A DNA stretch of 64,000 nt from Helicobacter sp. GTDB taxonomy: Bacteria; Campylobacterota; Campylobacteria; Campylobacterales; Helicobacteraceae. The stretch covers positions 1 to 64,000 of the forward strand of contig NZ_JAAVGY010000040.1 in NCBI RefSeq assembly GCF_014799995.1, written 5' to 3'. The position numbers and the translations under genes are program-made. The notes beneath the pieces were generated by a model. It was not told the origin of the DNA. It did no database searches and worked only from the letters and a program-made list of their open reading frames with translations. Shown piece by piece: positions 16,578-25,378 of the stretch (positions are counted from its first letter, which is position 1; every line of letters begins with the position of its first letter).

Positions 16578-17839
16578 TGCAAATCATTGGCGCGGATTTT
16601 GTAGTGCTTTGTGATGCAGAATTTCGCGTCATCAAAAAAGGCGGGATTTGTTTTGAGGCAGGGGAAATCTTGAGAGTGGATTCTTACCGTGTATTATGCG
16701 AGCAGTATCCTAATGCACGAAATTATTATTACGAATCTTGCGCACTCACGCCCGCATTGGCAAATCTGCATTTGCATTTGGAATTTAGTCAAAACAAAGG
16801 CACACTTCGGCTAGGAGACTTCGGGAATTGGCTTGATAGTGTCATTGAAAATCGCGAAACTTTAATGAATGCAGAGACATTAGAAATCGCAATGCAACAA
16901 GGCATTCAAGAATCTCTCCGAAGTGGGGTAGGCTTTGTAGGCGCAATTTCAAGTTATGGGTATGATTTAGAAGTCTTGGCTAATTCTCCTTTGCGCGTGC
17001 TTTATTTCAATGAGGTTATGGGCACAAAGGTAGAGGCTTTAGACATTTTATTTCAAAATTTCCTCGCACGCTTGCGGGATTCCAAATCTCTACAAAGTGA
17101 GCGTTTTTCTCCAGCAATCGCAATCCATTCTCCTTATTCTGTGCATTCGAAATTGCTTGAAAAAGTGCTCGAAATTGCTAGGGTGGAGAATCTACCCTTA
17201 AGTGTGCATTTTTTAGAATCTCAAGCGGAGAGGGAATGGTTGGAGTCTAGCACAGGGTATTTTAAGGATTTTTATCAAAAGTTTTTTGGAAGTAATACGC
17301 AATCTTTTTACAACATACAAAGCTTTTTAGAATTTTTTAAAGGCATTGAAAATACTTATTTTGTTCATTGCTTAGAAGCGGATTCTAAGGTATTAGAGAG
17401 CATTGCTGCTTTGTGTGGTAAAGTCATCACCTGCCCTAAATCTAATCGTTTGTTAAATTCTAAATTTTTGAATCTTAACGCATTAAAAGGGCATAAGATT
17501 CCTTTTTGTCTAGGCACAGATGGCAAAAGCTCTAATGACTCCCTCTCCTTGCTTGATGAATTAAAAATCGCTCTCTTTGCGTATCCTAGCGAGTCATTAG
17601 AGGAGTTTGCGAGAGAATTATTACTTAGCGTAACGCGCAACGCATTTTTGAATACGACTTTTAGACTTGGCACTTTGAGTGTTGGCAATCTAGCAGACTT
17701 TGCAGTGTTTAAAATACCAAAAACACCAGAGTTTTTGGCGCAAAATTTGATTTTATATGCCAAAGAGGCAAGCGCGCTTTATATTGACGGAAGAGAAGTT
17801 TTGGGAAATTTGGAGGAAAGGGAAGAATGCAAAAATTAG
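16577..17839 (+). CDS. Amidohydrolase, probable aminofutalosine deaminase
   Basis: The 420-residue protein is a metal-dependent amidohydrolase with HLHLE (His65, His67), a later HSPYSVH and SVHFLES pair of metal histidines and a C-terminal LGTDGKSSNDSLSLLDE. It is the homologue of the H. pylori enzyme that deaminates 6-amino-6-deoxyfutalosine in the futalosine menaquinone pathway. mqnA (22.9 kb) and ubiE (49 kb) in the same window support this. A guanine-deaminase-like role is the alternative. It overlaps mscS by one base and the following mutase gene by 13 nt. Confidence 0.75.
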   Translation: MQIIGADFVVLCDAEFRVIKKGGICFEAGEILRVDSYRVLCEQYPNARNYYYESCALTPALANLHLHLEFSQNKGTLRLGDFGNWLDSVIENRETLMNAETLEIAMQQGIQESLRSGVGFVGAISSYGYDLEVLANSPLRVLYFNEVMGTKVEALDILFQNFLARLRDSKSLQSERFSPAIAIHSPYSVHSKLLEKVLEIARVENLPLSVHFLESQAEREWLESSTGYFKDFYQKFFGSNTQSFYNIQSFLEFFKGIENTYFVHCLEADSKVLESIAALCGKVITCPKSNRLLNSKFLNLNALKGHKIPFCLGTDGKSSNDSLSLLDELKIALFAYPSESLEEFARELLLSVTRNAFLNTTFRLGTLSVGNLADFAVFKIPKTPEFLAQNLILYAKEASALYIDGREVLGNLEEREECKN

Positions 17840-19248
17840 CGATTTTTAGAGAATATGATATTCGTGGGATTTATGGAGAGGATTTAACGCAAGAAAATGT
17901 CGTGCGCATTGGTTATCTTTTGGGATTAGAGTTGCAAAAAAGAGGGGGCAAAAATTTAGGTGTGGGATACGATGCGCGGGTGCATTCAGAAATTATCTTT
18001 GATTGGTTTTGTCAAGGAGTTTTTGCAAGTGGGGCAGTCGCGTATCATTTGGGTATGATTCCAACGCCTGTGGGTTATTTCGCTCTTTATAGTGAGTTTA
18101 AGACAGAATCACAGACTTTGCGACTTGATGGAAGTGTAATGATTACAGGCTCACACAATCCCCCAAAATACAATGGCTTTAAAATCACGCTTTGCAAAGA
18201 ACCCTTTTTTGGGGAGGAAATTTACGCACTAGAAAGGGATTTTTACGCACTTTCTTATCAAGAAGTTGCTTGTAAGATTCCAGCAAATATAACGCCACAG
18301 AAACTCAATGCGTTAGATTTGTATGTGGATTATCTCACAAAAGCGTTTGAACACTTAAGGGGCTTGGATTTGCCTATTTCTATTGATTGTGGGAATGGAA
18401 TCGCAGGAATTGGAATCACGCGGATTTTGGAACGTTTGGGCATTGCGTTTAAGGGTTTATTTTTAAATCCCGATGGTAATTTTCCAAACCACCATCCAGA
18501 CCCTAGCGAAGAAAAAAACTTGCAAGAACTTAAAGAAGAAGTTGCAAGAAAAGGAGGCATTGGGTTTGCATTTGATGGCGATGGCGATAGATTAGCAGTT
18601 ATCAAAAAAACACAAGAGGGCGAAAAAGTCTATAAAGGCGATGAGCTTGCGATTATTTTTGCACATACGATTCCAAATCCTATTGTGATTGGTGAGGTGA
18701 AATGCTCGTTAAATATGTATGAAAGCATTGATAAAATCGGGCAAAGCATTATGTATAAAACAGGACATAGCAATCTCAAAGTGAAGCTAAAAGAAAGTGG
18801 CGCACATATGGCGTTTGAAGTCAGTGGGCATATTTTTTTCAATGACAGATATTTCGGTTTTGATGATGCAACTTACGCGGCATTGCGCGTGCTAGAATTG
18901 CTTAAAACAAAGGGTTTAACCTTTGATAAGGTGTTAGAGTCTCTACCCAAACTATATTCCACAGATGAGATAAAAATCAAAACAAATGAGGAAGTAAAAT
19001 TTGCTTTAGTAGAAAAGCTCAAGGCTCGTTTGGAATCTCCCTCCAAGCTCCCCCCAAATTTCCCTCCAATCGTTAAAATTATTTCTATTGATGGCGTGCG
19101 CGTGATTTTTGAAGAGGGTTGGGGGCTTGTGCGTGCGAGCAATACTACTCCTGTGCTAGTAACGCGTTTTGAGGCTAAGAGTGATGAGGCTGTTGCAACT
19201 TATCGAGAAGCACTTTTAGGATTGTTAGACTCTATTTCTAAGGAATGA
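17827..19248 (+). CDS. Phosphomannomutase/phosphoglucomutase (AlgC-like)
   Basis: The 473-residue alpha-D-phosphohexomutase interconverts hexose 1- and 6-phosphates for LPS, capsule and glycogen-type sugars. The active-site serine lies in ITGSHNP (Ser109), the metal loop is DGDGDR (from Asp250) and the sugar-binding EVSGH and phosphate-binding RASNTTPV motifs follow in order. Size matches AlgC (about 460). It overlaps the preceding gene by 13 nt and pyrC follows 2 nt later. Sugar specificity cannot be read from sequence. Confidence 0.9.
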   Translation: MQKLAIFREYDIRGIYGEDLTQENVVRIGYLLGLELQKRGGKNLGVGYDARVHSEIIFDWFCQGVFASGAVAYHLGMIPTPVGYFALYSEFKTESQTLRLDGSVMITGSHNPPKYNGFKITLCKEPFFGEEIYALERDFYALSYQEVACKIPANITPQKLNALDLYVDYLTKAFEHLRGLDLPISIDCGNGIAGIGITRILERLGIAFKGLFLNPDGNFPNHHPDPSEEKNLQELKEEVARKGGIGFAFDGDGDRLAVIKKTQEGEKVYKGDELAIIFAHTIPNPIVIGEVKCSLNMYESIDKIGQSIMYKTGHSNLKVKLKESGAHMAFEVSGHIFFNDRYFGFDDATYAALRVLELLKTKGLTFDKVLESLPKLYSTDEIKIKTNEEVKFALVEKLKARLESPSKLPPNFPPIVKIISIDGVRVIFEEGWGLVRASNTTPVLVTRFEAKSDEAVATYREALLGLLDSISKE

Positions 19249-19250
19249 AA

Positions 19251-20255
19251 ATGGAACAAATCATTTTACAATCTCCCTTTGATATGCACTTGCATTTGCG
19301 TGATGGGGAGATTTTAGAAAGCGTTGCAAAATATAGCGCACAAAGCTTTAGTAGAGCACTCGTAATGCCCAATCTTAACCCTCCTATTGTCAATGTAGAG
19401 GCTGCACTCGCTTACCAGGAAAGAATCTTAAAGGCTTGCGGCAAGGAAAGTTTTAATCCTATGATGTCTTTATATTTGACAGAGGATTTAAACAGAGCGG
19501 AGCTTCAAAAAGCAAAGGAATGTGGCATTTTGTTTCTCAAGCTTTACCCTAAAGGCACGACAACAGGAAGTGAAAATGGTGTAAGCGAAATCCTCAATAC
19601 ACGAATTTTGGAGATTTTAGAGATTGCGCAAGAATTAGGAATGATTTTAAGCGTGCATGGAGAAAGTAATGGTTTCTCTCTTGAGCGTGAGGCGGAGTTT
19701 CATAGTGTCTTTGCAAGACTTGCAGAAACTTTCCCGCGTCTAAAGATTATTTTTGAACATTTGAGCGACAGACGCTCACTCGCAATGGTAGAAAAATACG
19801 CAAATCTCTATGCTACGCTTACTTTGCACCACATTAGCTTGAGTTTAGATGATGTGATTGGTGGTGCGCTGAATCCTCATTGCTTTTGCAAGCCAATTTT
19901 AAAAACTCCAAAGGATAGAGATGCACTTTTGCAAGTGGCTTTGAGCGCGCACGAGAAATTTTCCTTTGGGAGTGATTCTGCACCCCATTTACAAATCAAT
20001 AAAGAAAACGCAAAAGGAGCCGCGGGGATTTTTAGTTCCCCGATTCTTTTGCCTGCCCTTGCGACACTTTTTGAAACACATAAAAGCCTAGAAAATTTAG
20101 AAAAATTTGTCAGCACCAATGCACAAAGAATCTATGGAATCAGCGCAACAGACAAGCAAATCAAGCTAATCAAGAAGCCTATGATAGTTCCACAAAGCAT
20201 TGAGGGAATTGTCCCGCTTTATGCTGGAAAAACACTTGCTTGGAGTATGGCTTAA
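19251..20255 (+). CDS. pyrC: Dihydroorotase (class II)
   Basis: PyrC cyclises carbamoyl-aspartate to dihydroorotate in pyrimidine synthesis. Metal ligands are intact: DMHLHLRD (His13, His15), the lysine segment FLKLYPKG and later histidines in LSVHGES, FEHLSD and GSDSAPH. Length (334) fits class II enzymes such as E. coli PyrC (348). ATG 19251 is preferred over 19245 because aagga lies 6 nt before it and touches the earlier ATG. The stop overlaps the coaD start (taatg). Confidence 0.95.
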   Translation: MEQIILQSPFDMHLHLRDGEILESVAKYSAQSFSRALVMPNLNPPIVNVEAALAYQERILKACGKESFNPMMSLYLTEDLNRAELQKAKECGILFLKLYPKGTTTGSENGVSEILNTRILEILEIAQELGMILSVHGESNGFSLEREAEFHSVFARLAETFPRLKIIFEHLSDRRSLAMVEKYANLYATLTLHHISLSLDDVIGGALNPHCFCKPILKTPKDRDALLQVALSAHEKFSFGSDSAPHLQINKENAKGAAGIFSSPILLPALATLFETHKSLENLEKFVSTNAQRIYGISATDKQIKLIKKPMIVPQSIEGIVPLYAGKTLAWSMA

Positions 20256-20794
20256 TGTCAAAAATCGCAGTCTATCCCGGCACTTTTGACCCCATTACCA
20301 ATGGACATTTAGATGTGGTGGAACGCGCTTGCAGGCTCTTTGACCAATTGATTATTGCAGTTGCGAAGTCTAGCAGTAAAAATCCATTATTTTCGCTTGA
20401 GGAACGCGTTAAAATGGTGAAAATGGCAGTAGAAGAGTCCAAAGATATTGCTTGTCAAGTTTGTGTGTCTCCTTTTGGAAACTTGATTGCAGATTTTGCT
20501 AGGGAAAATCAAGTAAAAGTTCTTGTGCGTGGGCTTAGGGCGGTGAGTGATTTTGAATACGAATTGCAAATGGGATATGCGAATGCGTCCTTGAATCGCG
20601 AATTAGAAACGATTTATCTAATGCCCTCACTCCAAAATGCCTTTATTAGCTCTACGGTGGTGCGTTCTATTCTTTTGCACGGAGGTGCGATTACGCATTT
20701 AGTGCCAAGCTCTGTCCAAGCCTATATTGCTAGCTTGCCTATTTTTGATAATGTAGAATCCAAGCCTTGCGATTCTGTGCCCAAAGGCGTTTGA
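20255..20794 (+). CDS. coaD: Phosphopantetheine adenylyltransferase
   Basis: CoaD transfers AMP to 4'-phosphopantetheine in coenzyme A synthesis. The nucleotidyltransferase motif YPGTFDPITNGH is at the N terminus and the ISSTVVRSI motif lies near residue 130. Size (179) is slightly above the usual 160 because of a C-terminal tail. ATG 20255 overlaps the pyrC stop. An upstream in-frame extension from 20240 is not needed. Confidence 0.96.
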   Translation: MSKIAVYPGTFDPITNGHLDVVERACRLFDQLIIAVAKSSSKNPLFSLEERVKMVKMAVEESKDIACQVCVSPFGNLIADFARENQVKVLVRGLRAVSDFEYELQMGYANASLNRELETIYLMPSLQNAFISSTVVRSILLHGGAITHLVPSSVQAYIASLPIFDNVESKPCDSVPKGV

Positions 20795-20795
20795 A

Positions 20796-21368
20796 ATGTA
20801 TTGTGCAATAGAGGGGATTGATACGAGTGGTAAGAGCACGCAGATTGCTGCTTTAAAAAGAATCTTTAAAGAAGCAATTTTTACCTTTGAGCCCGGGGCG
20901 ACAGAAATAGGTAAGGCAATTCGCAAGATTCTGCTTGAGTGCGATTCTGTGTCTTTGAGTGCGGAAGCAGAAATGTTGCTCTTTCTCGCCGATAGGGCAG
21001 AACATAGTGCGGAAGTGTTGCAACCTAATAGGAATCAATTCATCATTAGTGACCGCAGTTTGATTTCTGGTATGGCTTATGCGAGAGGTTTTGATTTTGA
21101 GCTTTTGAAAAGTTTTAATCTCTTTGCTACAAGGGGAATCTTGCCTGACAAAGTGGTGTTATTGGAATTAGAGCGAGAGATTTTACAAGAAAGGCTTAAG
21201 GCTAAGAGTGAGGATAAAATAGAAAAACGTGGAATCCCTTATCTCCTTGAGCTTCAAGAACGTTTAAAAGAAACAATTATGCGATTAGAAATAGAATCGC
21301 TACTTTTGCCCGCTCATTTGCCACAATCCACAATCACCGCAAAAATCGTGGATTTTATTCACGCATAA
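20796..21368 (+). CDS. tmk: Thymidylate kinase
   Basis: This 190-residue kinase converts dTMP to dTDP. The P-loop is GIDTSGKST, the DR motif is ISDRSLISGMAYARG and the lid region is ERLKAKSEDKIEKRG. It starts one base after coaD stops and overlaps comF by one base, so the three are translationally coupled. Confidence 0.95.
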   Translation: MYCAIEGIDTSGKSTQIAALKRIFKEAIFTFEPGATEIGKAIRKILLECDSVSLSAEAEMLLFLADRAEHSAEVLQPNRNQFIISDRSLISGMAYARGFDFELLKSFNLFATRGILPDKVVLLELEREILQERLKAKSEDKIEKRGIPYLLELQERLKETIMRLEIESLLLPAHLPQSTITAKIVDFIHA

Positions 21369-21940
21369 TGCGCTGCTTGCTTTGTGGGGATTGGACATTT
21401 TCTACTCTTTGTAAAGATTGTTTGCAGAGCATTAAAATTACTCCAAGATGTAGAGAGCTTGGAACACTGAAAGTGTATAGTTTTTTCACATTTAGCGAGA
21501 TTGAATATTTGTTGCACTCTAAATATCAAGTCATTGGCAGTAAAGTCTATGGAATCTTGGCAAAGAGAGCGAGCCAATATTTAAAGGACACTTTGGAGAT
21601 TCCCTTTCAAGCCTATGCGGTTGGGGTTGATGATAAAGTGAGTGCGCAAGGCTACGCGCACAATGCTATTTTGTTGTATTATTTTAAACAAGCGGGGTTA
21701 AAGCCACTCTATCGGACATTGTATGCGCGTAATTTGGCATCGTATGCAGGAAAAAGCTTGAAGTTTCGTCAAGCAAATCCGCGCAATTTTTGTCTAAAAC
21801 GCGAAGTGGCAGGCAAGGAAATCGTGCTAGTAGATGACATTGTTACCACTGGTTTGACATTGACAGAGGCAAAGGGATTCTTGGAATCCAAAGGGGCAAA
21901 AGTCTTAAATGCTTTTGTGCTAGCAGACGCTAGAAATTAA
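21368..21940 (+). CDS. comF: ComF-family phosphoribosyltransferase-like protein
   Basis: The 190-residue protein has an N-terminal four-cysteine zinc site (CLLCGDW and CKDC) and a C-terminal phosphoribosyltransferase loop VLVDDIVTTGLTLTEA. ComF is needed for natural transformation in many bacteria, where it acts in the cytoplasm on incoming DNA together with helicases. Its length is a little below the usual 220. It ends the long 9.7-21.9 kb gene run, 3 nt from the convergent HDOD gene. Confidence 0.88.
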   Translation: MRCLLCGDWTFSTLCKDCLQSIKITPRCRELGTLKVYSFFTFSEIEYLLHSKYQVIGSKVYGILAKRASQYLKDTLEIPFQAYAVGVDDKVSAQGYAHNAILLYYFKQAGLKPLYRTLYARNLASYAGKSLKFRQANPRNFCLKREVAGKEIVLVDDIVTTGLTLTEAKGFLESKGAKVLNAFVLADARN

Positions 21941-21943
21941 ATT

Positions 21944-22801
21944 CTATTCGTCTGTATCTTTCATTAGGTTATCTTTGGCGATTTGAGGAAGTTTAGCCAA
22001 GAAATTTCCCATATTAAAATCCACTCCTTGATTGGTGGCTTCATTAATCAAGGCGATAGCTTTTTTGGAATTAAAAGGGCTTAGAGGTCTGTAAGGCTCA
22101 AAAAGGCAGTTTGTAACTGCTAAAGCATAGGCATTCTTTTTGATTTCTTGGGACGCAGCGTGTGGGTTTTCAATGTGAGTAATGCTTTGGATTAGGCTTT
22201 CGTCAAACTTCCAATGGTTAAATAAGAATCCTAAAAACGATATGTGGTCTATGCCGCAATATTGGTTTTCTAATTCGGATACATTTTGAAAGTTATAGGT
22301 TTGGTTTTCTTGCAAAAATTCTTTGTCTTTGCCAGACTTTAGAAGCATATTAGCAAGCAGAATCATTCCCAATCGTAAGAGCATTGCACAAGGGATTAAT
22401 TCGTTTGAAAGTGCTTTGTCTTCCTCTTGAAGCCAAGTAGAGATGAAATCTACCTCATTGGAACAATTTGCCAAGAAAACCCCTGTGTCTAGCCCATAAG
22501 GAGAAACATCAATAGAGAAGTTAGACCGAATAGAGTTCGCTAGAACGACATTTTTAATATTACTAATTCCGAGCAAAGAAACGACTTGTTGGATAGTGGA
22601 AACTTGATGAGAAAATCCATAAAATGGAGAGTTTGCAAGACGTAGAAGCTCACCAATTAGCAAGGGGTCTTTAGAAATAATTGCAACTACCTTACTAATC
22701 TCTAAATCTGCCCCACTAGAATCAACATATTCTTGTAGCTCCATAACGGTTTTAGGGAGCGGCGGGAGGTCATTAATAGTCTCTAAAAGTAAAGGATTCA
22801 T
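21944..22801 (-). CDS. HDOD-domain signalling protein
   Basis: The 285-residue protein carries an HDOD domain: LPPLPKTVMELQEYV at the start, ISKDPLLIGELLRLANSPFYGF and IQQVVSLLGISNIKNVVLANSI. The metal histidines of true HD phosphohydrolases are largely missing, as is usual for HDOD, so it is probably a protein-interaction scaffold in signalling, for example with chemotaxis or c-di-GMP systems. The N-terminal about 200 residues are the domain and the rest is unassigned. Confidence 0.85.
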   Translation of the reverse strand: MNPLLLETINDLPPLPKTVMELQEYVDSSGADLEISKVVAIISKDPLLIGELLRLANSPFYGFSHQVSTIQQVVSLLGISNIKNVVLANSIRSNFSIDVSPYGLDTGVFLANCSNEVDFISTWLQEEDKALSNELIPCAMLLRLGMILLANMLLKSGKDKEFLQENQTYNFQNVSELENQYCGIDHISFLGFLFNHWKFDESLIQSITHIENPHAASQEIKKNAYALAVTNCLFEPYRPLSPFNSKKAIALINEATNQGVDFNMGNFLAKLPQIAKDNLMKDTDE

Positions 22802-22947
22802 TGAAAACTTCCTAAGTTTGTTTTGTGATTAGTTTTTTATTTTATAGTATTTTTATTAAAACATTACTTTATAAAGAGATTAAATTTCAAAAAATGACAA
22901 AAAGTATCAATAAGTGGTAAAATAATGAGAAATTTTGAGGAGATTCT

Positions 22948-23649
22948 ATGCGCTTTGGCAAAATTGATTATCTTAATCTTTTACCTTTTGAAGTTTTTGT
23001 GCGTTCTTATCCGAAGCCATCGCATTTCCAACTTTTCTATAATAAAAAAAAATCTTATCCTGCTAAATTGAATCGTGAGTTTTTATTTGGGCGCATTGAC
23101 GCGGGATTTGTTTCGTCTATCACTGCTTTAAGGGCGAGAAAAGAACGTTTCAAGGCTTCACAAGTTGGAATCGTGGCGCGTAAAGAGGTTTTGAGTGTGA
23201 TTTGTTTGCCAAAGGAGAGGGGCGAGGATTACCAATCCGCGACTTCCAATGCTCTTTTGAAAGTTTTGAGATTAAAAGGGCGCGTGTTGATTGGAGATAG
23301 AGCACTTGTAGAAGTATTGCAACAAAAAAGCGAAAAGAAAAAAGATTATATAGATTTGGGTAAATTTTGGGTAAAAAGGGAGCATTTGCCTTTTGTCTTT
23401 GGGAGATTGTGTATCAAAAAGAATCAAGTGTTTTATCAAAAATTAATCCAAGCTTTTTATAAAAAGCACGTGAGGATTCCACATTTTTTGCTAGTCAAAG
23501 CGGCACACAAAAGCGGAATCTCAAAACAAGAGATTCTAAATTATTTACAAGTTCTCTCTTATAAAATAGACAAAAAAGCTCATTTCGGTGTAGAACGATT
23601 CTATCGAAATCTAAGGATTTTAAGAATTAAAGCTCCAGCAAGATTTTGA
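22948..23649 (+). CDS. mqnA: Chorismate dehydratase of the futalosine menaquinone pathway
   Basis: MqnA converts chorismate to 3-enolpyruvyl-benzoate, the entry step of the futalosine pathway. The N-terminal RFGKIDYLNLLPFEVF motif and the FGRIDAGFVSSITA segment match the family, which has a periplasmic-binding-protein fold. The 233 residues are basic, with many lysines towards the C terminus, and the protein is shorter than the usual 250-280. A gaggag site precedes ATG 22948. It stands alone, next to a repeat cluster. Confidence 0.82.
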   Translation: MRFGKIDYLNLLPFEVFVRSYPKPSHFQLFYNKKKSYPAKLNREFLFGRIDAGFVSSITALRARKERFKASQVGIVARKEVLSVICLPKERGEDYQSATSNALLKVLRLKGRVLIGDRALVEVLQQKSEKKKDYIDLGKFWVKREHLPFVFGRLCIKKNQVFYQKLIQAFYKKHVRIPHFLLVKAAHKSGISKQEILNYLQVLSYKIDKKAHFGVERFYRNLRILRIKAPARF

Positions 23650-23670
23650 TACTCTTATGAAAGAATCACT

Positions 23671-23884
23671 GATAATTTTATAATTGCCGCGATTCTTTAC
23701 GGAATCTCGCAATGACATTTTCTACTGCGTCCTTGCGAGGAGTGCAATGACAAAGCAATCTATAATTTAGAATCCTGCACTTTCTGATTTCATTTTTGCA
23801 GTATTATAGATTGCCACGCGTTATAAATAACGCTCGCAAGGACAGCCTAATAATGGATTGGCGATTTGCAAAATTGCGCAAAGA
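23671..23884. repeat. Cluster of dispersed intergenic repeats between mqnA and kdsB
   Basis: The gap between converging mqnA and kdsB holds a reverse copy at about 23671-23716 (ending ctcgcaatgaca), a forward copy at 23728-23768 (ccttgcgagg ... aagcaatctataat), another reverse copy at 23803-23845 (attatagattgccacg ... gctcgcaaggac) and a decayed one at 23851-23884. The short open frame across 23796-23987 consists of this material. Confidence 0.8.
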
Positions 23885-23892
23885 TAATTTGA

Positions 23893-24624
23893 TTATTTGG
23901 CAAAGAATTTCAAGGCGCGTTCCAAGTCTTCCTTGGTGTCAATACCAAAAGATTGCGATTCTACCTTTGCCATTACAATTGTTTTAGAATGTTCAATCGC
24001 GCGGAGTTGCTCTAGTTTCTCTAAGGATTCTAAAGTGGATTTGGGTAAATTACAAAAGGCTTGCAGGCTTTCACCGCTGAAAGCATAGATTCCTAAGTGT
24101 CCCAAGTATTGTTTGGATTCCATAATGTTTTCTCTGTCATAAGGAATCTTGGAACGTGAAAAGTAAATCGCTTCACTCTTAGCGTTGAGCACAACCTTAA
24201 CGAGATTGGGGTCATCGGCTTCTTCTTTGGTGATTGGCTTAGCGCAACTTCCCATAAACGGAATCTCACCACGACTTTTTGCTTCCCCCTCCATTAAATG
24301 TTTTAAACGCAAAATCACTTCTTGTTCTAAAAAGGGTTCATCTCCTTGCAGATTGATAATAATTTCCTTTTTGGGGAGATTGAGAATGCGTGCGCATTCC
24401 GCGATTCTATCTGTCCCACTCTCGTGCGTATTGCTTGTGAGGACGGAGCGCACACCATAACGCGTGCAAACTTCCGCGATGATAGGCTCATCACACGCGA
24501 CTACGACATCATCGACTGCTTTTGCAAGCTCTGCGGTGCGCACAATCATTGGGATTCCGTGAATTTGTGCTAGGACTTTATTGGGGAAGCGCGTAGATTT
24601 CAGTCTTGCAGGAATAATAATCAT
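23893..24624 (-). CDS. kdsB: CMP-Kdo synthetase
   Basis: KdsB activates Kdo as CMP-Kdo for lipopolysaccharide core and for the KpsC capsule linker. The 243 residues show the PARLKSTRFPNKVL nucleotide-binding start, VVACDEP, NLQGDEPF and the GHLGIYAF motif, all family-typical. Two KpsC modules in the same window would use its product. It is followed downstream by repeats and preceded 58 nt upstream by pgeF on the same strand. Confidence 0.95.
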   Translation of the reverse strand: MIIIPARLKSTRFPNKVLAQIHGIPMIVRTAELAKAVDDVVVACDEPIIAEVCTRYGVRSVLTSNTHESGTDRIAECARILNLPKKEIIINLQGDEPFLEQEVILRLKHLMEGEAKSRGEIPFMGSCAKPITKEEADDPNLVKVVLNAKSEAIYFSRSKIPYDRENIMESKQYLGHLGIYAFSGESLQAFCNLPKSTLESLEKLEQLRAIEHSKTIVMAKVESQSFGIDTKEDLERALKFFAK

Positions 24625-24682
24625 AGAGGCAACTCCTTGAAAATTGATAAGAGATTATAGCATAGACAAAGCGAATCGCATT

Positions 24683-25378
24683 TTAAGTCAAATAAGCAAA
24701 TAATCCAAAGCGTCCGCATTGGGGATTCCTGCGATAAGAAAAATAAGTAGAAGCGCAACAAGTGCAATGGGGCGAGAGATGATAATTTGTAATGTTGGCT
24801 TCTTGGAATTGTGCTTGAATAATGGCAATCAAATCCAAATAAATTTTTTTCTCACGCACGATTTTGCCTGCTTCTAAGATAGAATCGCTAAAGACTTCTT
24901 CGCCAACCTCATAACAACATACGCGGATAGAGGGTCCGACATAGGCAAACAAATCCAAAGGTTGCGTGTCAAATTCTGCCTGCATTTGCGCTAGCGCGTT
25001 AGGGATAATGCCCTTTTGTAAGCCCGCTCTCCCGCCGTGCAGTAATGCTAAAACTTGATGTTTCATATCAAAGAGTAAAATGGGATTGCAATCTGCTACC
25101 ATTATTAGTCCTATGAGATTCTTTTGCGCAAGCAAAATTCCATCGCCATCACCTAGTAATCCCCCTTGATTTGCCTTGAGAATCTTTTCACTATGCACTT
25201 GGTTGCAATAGGCGAGCGATGAGAGGGGAAAGGGCGCAATGCAGAGGGAGCGATTGGATTCTATTGTTTCTTTGGAATCTCCTCCTGCGTGAAAGGCAAT
25301 ATTGAGTGGAGCACGGCTCAAAAAGGCTTGGATTCCTCTTGGAGTTGGGATATTTTCAAGGAAGCAAGGAGAACCCAT
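24683..25378 (-). CDS. pgeF: PgeF/YfiH-family (laccase-domain) purine or peptidoglycan-editing protein
   Basis: The 231 residues have the family zinc-site pattern: VADCNPILLFD with a downstream LLHGGRAGLQKG, then VGPSIRVCCYEVG and HCTCCASTYFSYRR at the C terminus. Family members remove misincorporated L-Ser from peptidoglycan precursors or act as purine-nucleoside phosphorylases. ATG 25378 overlaps the stop of the MreB-like gene by one base (taatg), so the two are coupled. A link to wall growth is an inference from that pairing. Confidence 0.85.
   Translation of the reverse strand: MGSPCFLENIPTPRGIQAFLSRAPLNIAFHAGGDSKETIESNRSLCIAPFPLSSLAYCNQVHSEKILKANQGGLLGDGDGILLAQKNLIGLIMVADCNPILLFDMKHQVLALLHGGRAGLQKGIIPNALAQMQAEFDTQPLDLFAYVGPSIRVCCYEVGEEVFSDSILEAGKIVREKKIYLDLIAIIQAQFQEANITNYHLSPHCTCCASTYFSYRRNPQCGRFGLFAYLT

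Noticed and set aside
17365..17763. 132-residue minus-strand open frame inside the amidohydrolase gene
   Set aside because: It is antisense to a well-supported gene and shows no recognisable domain.
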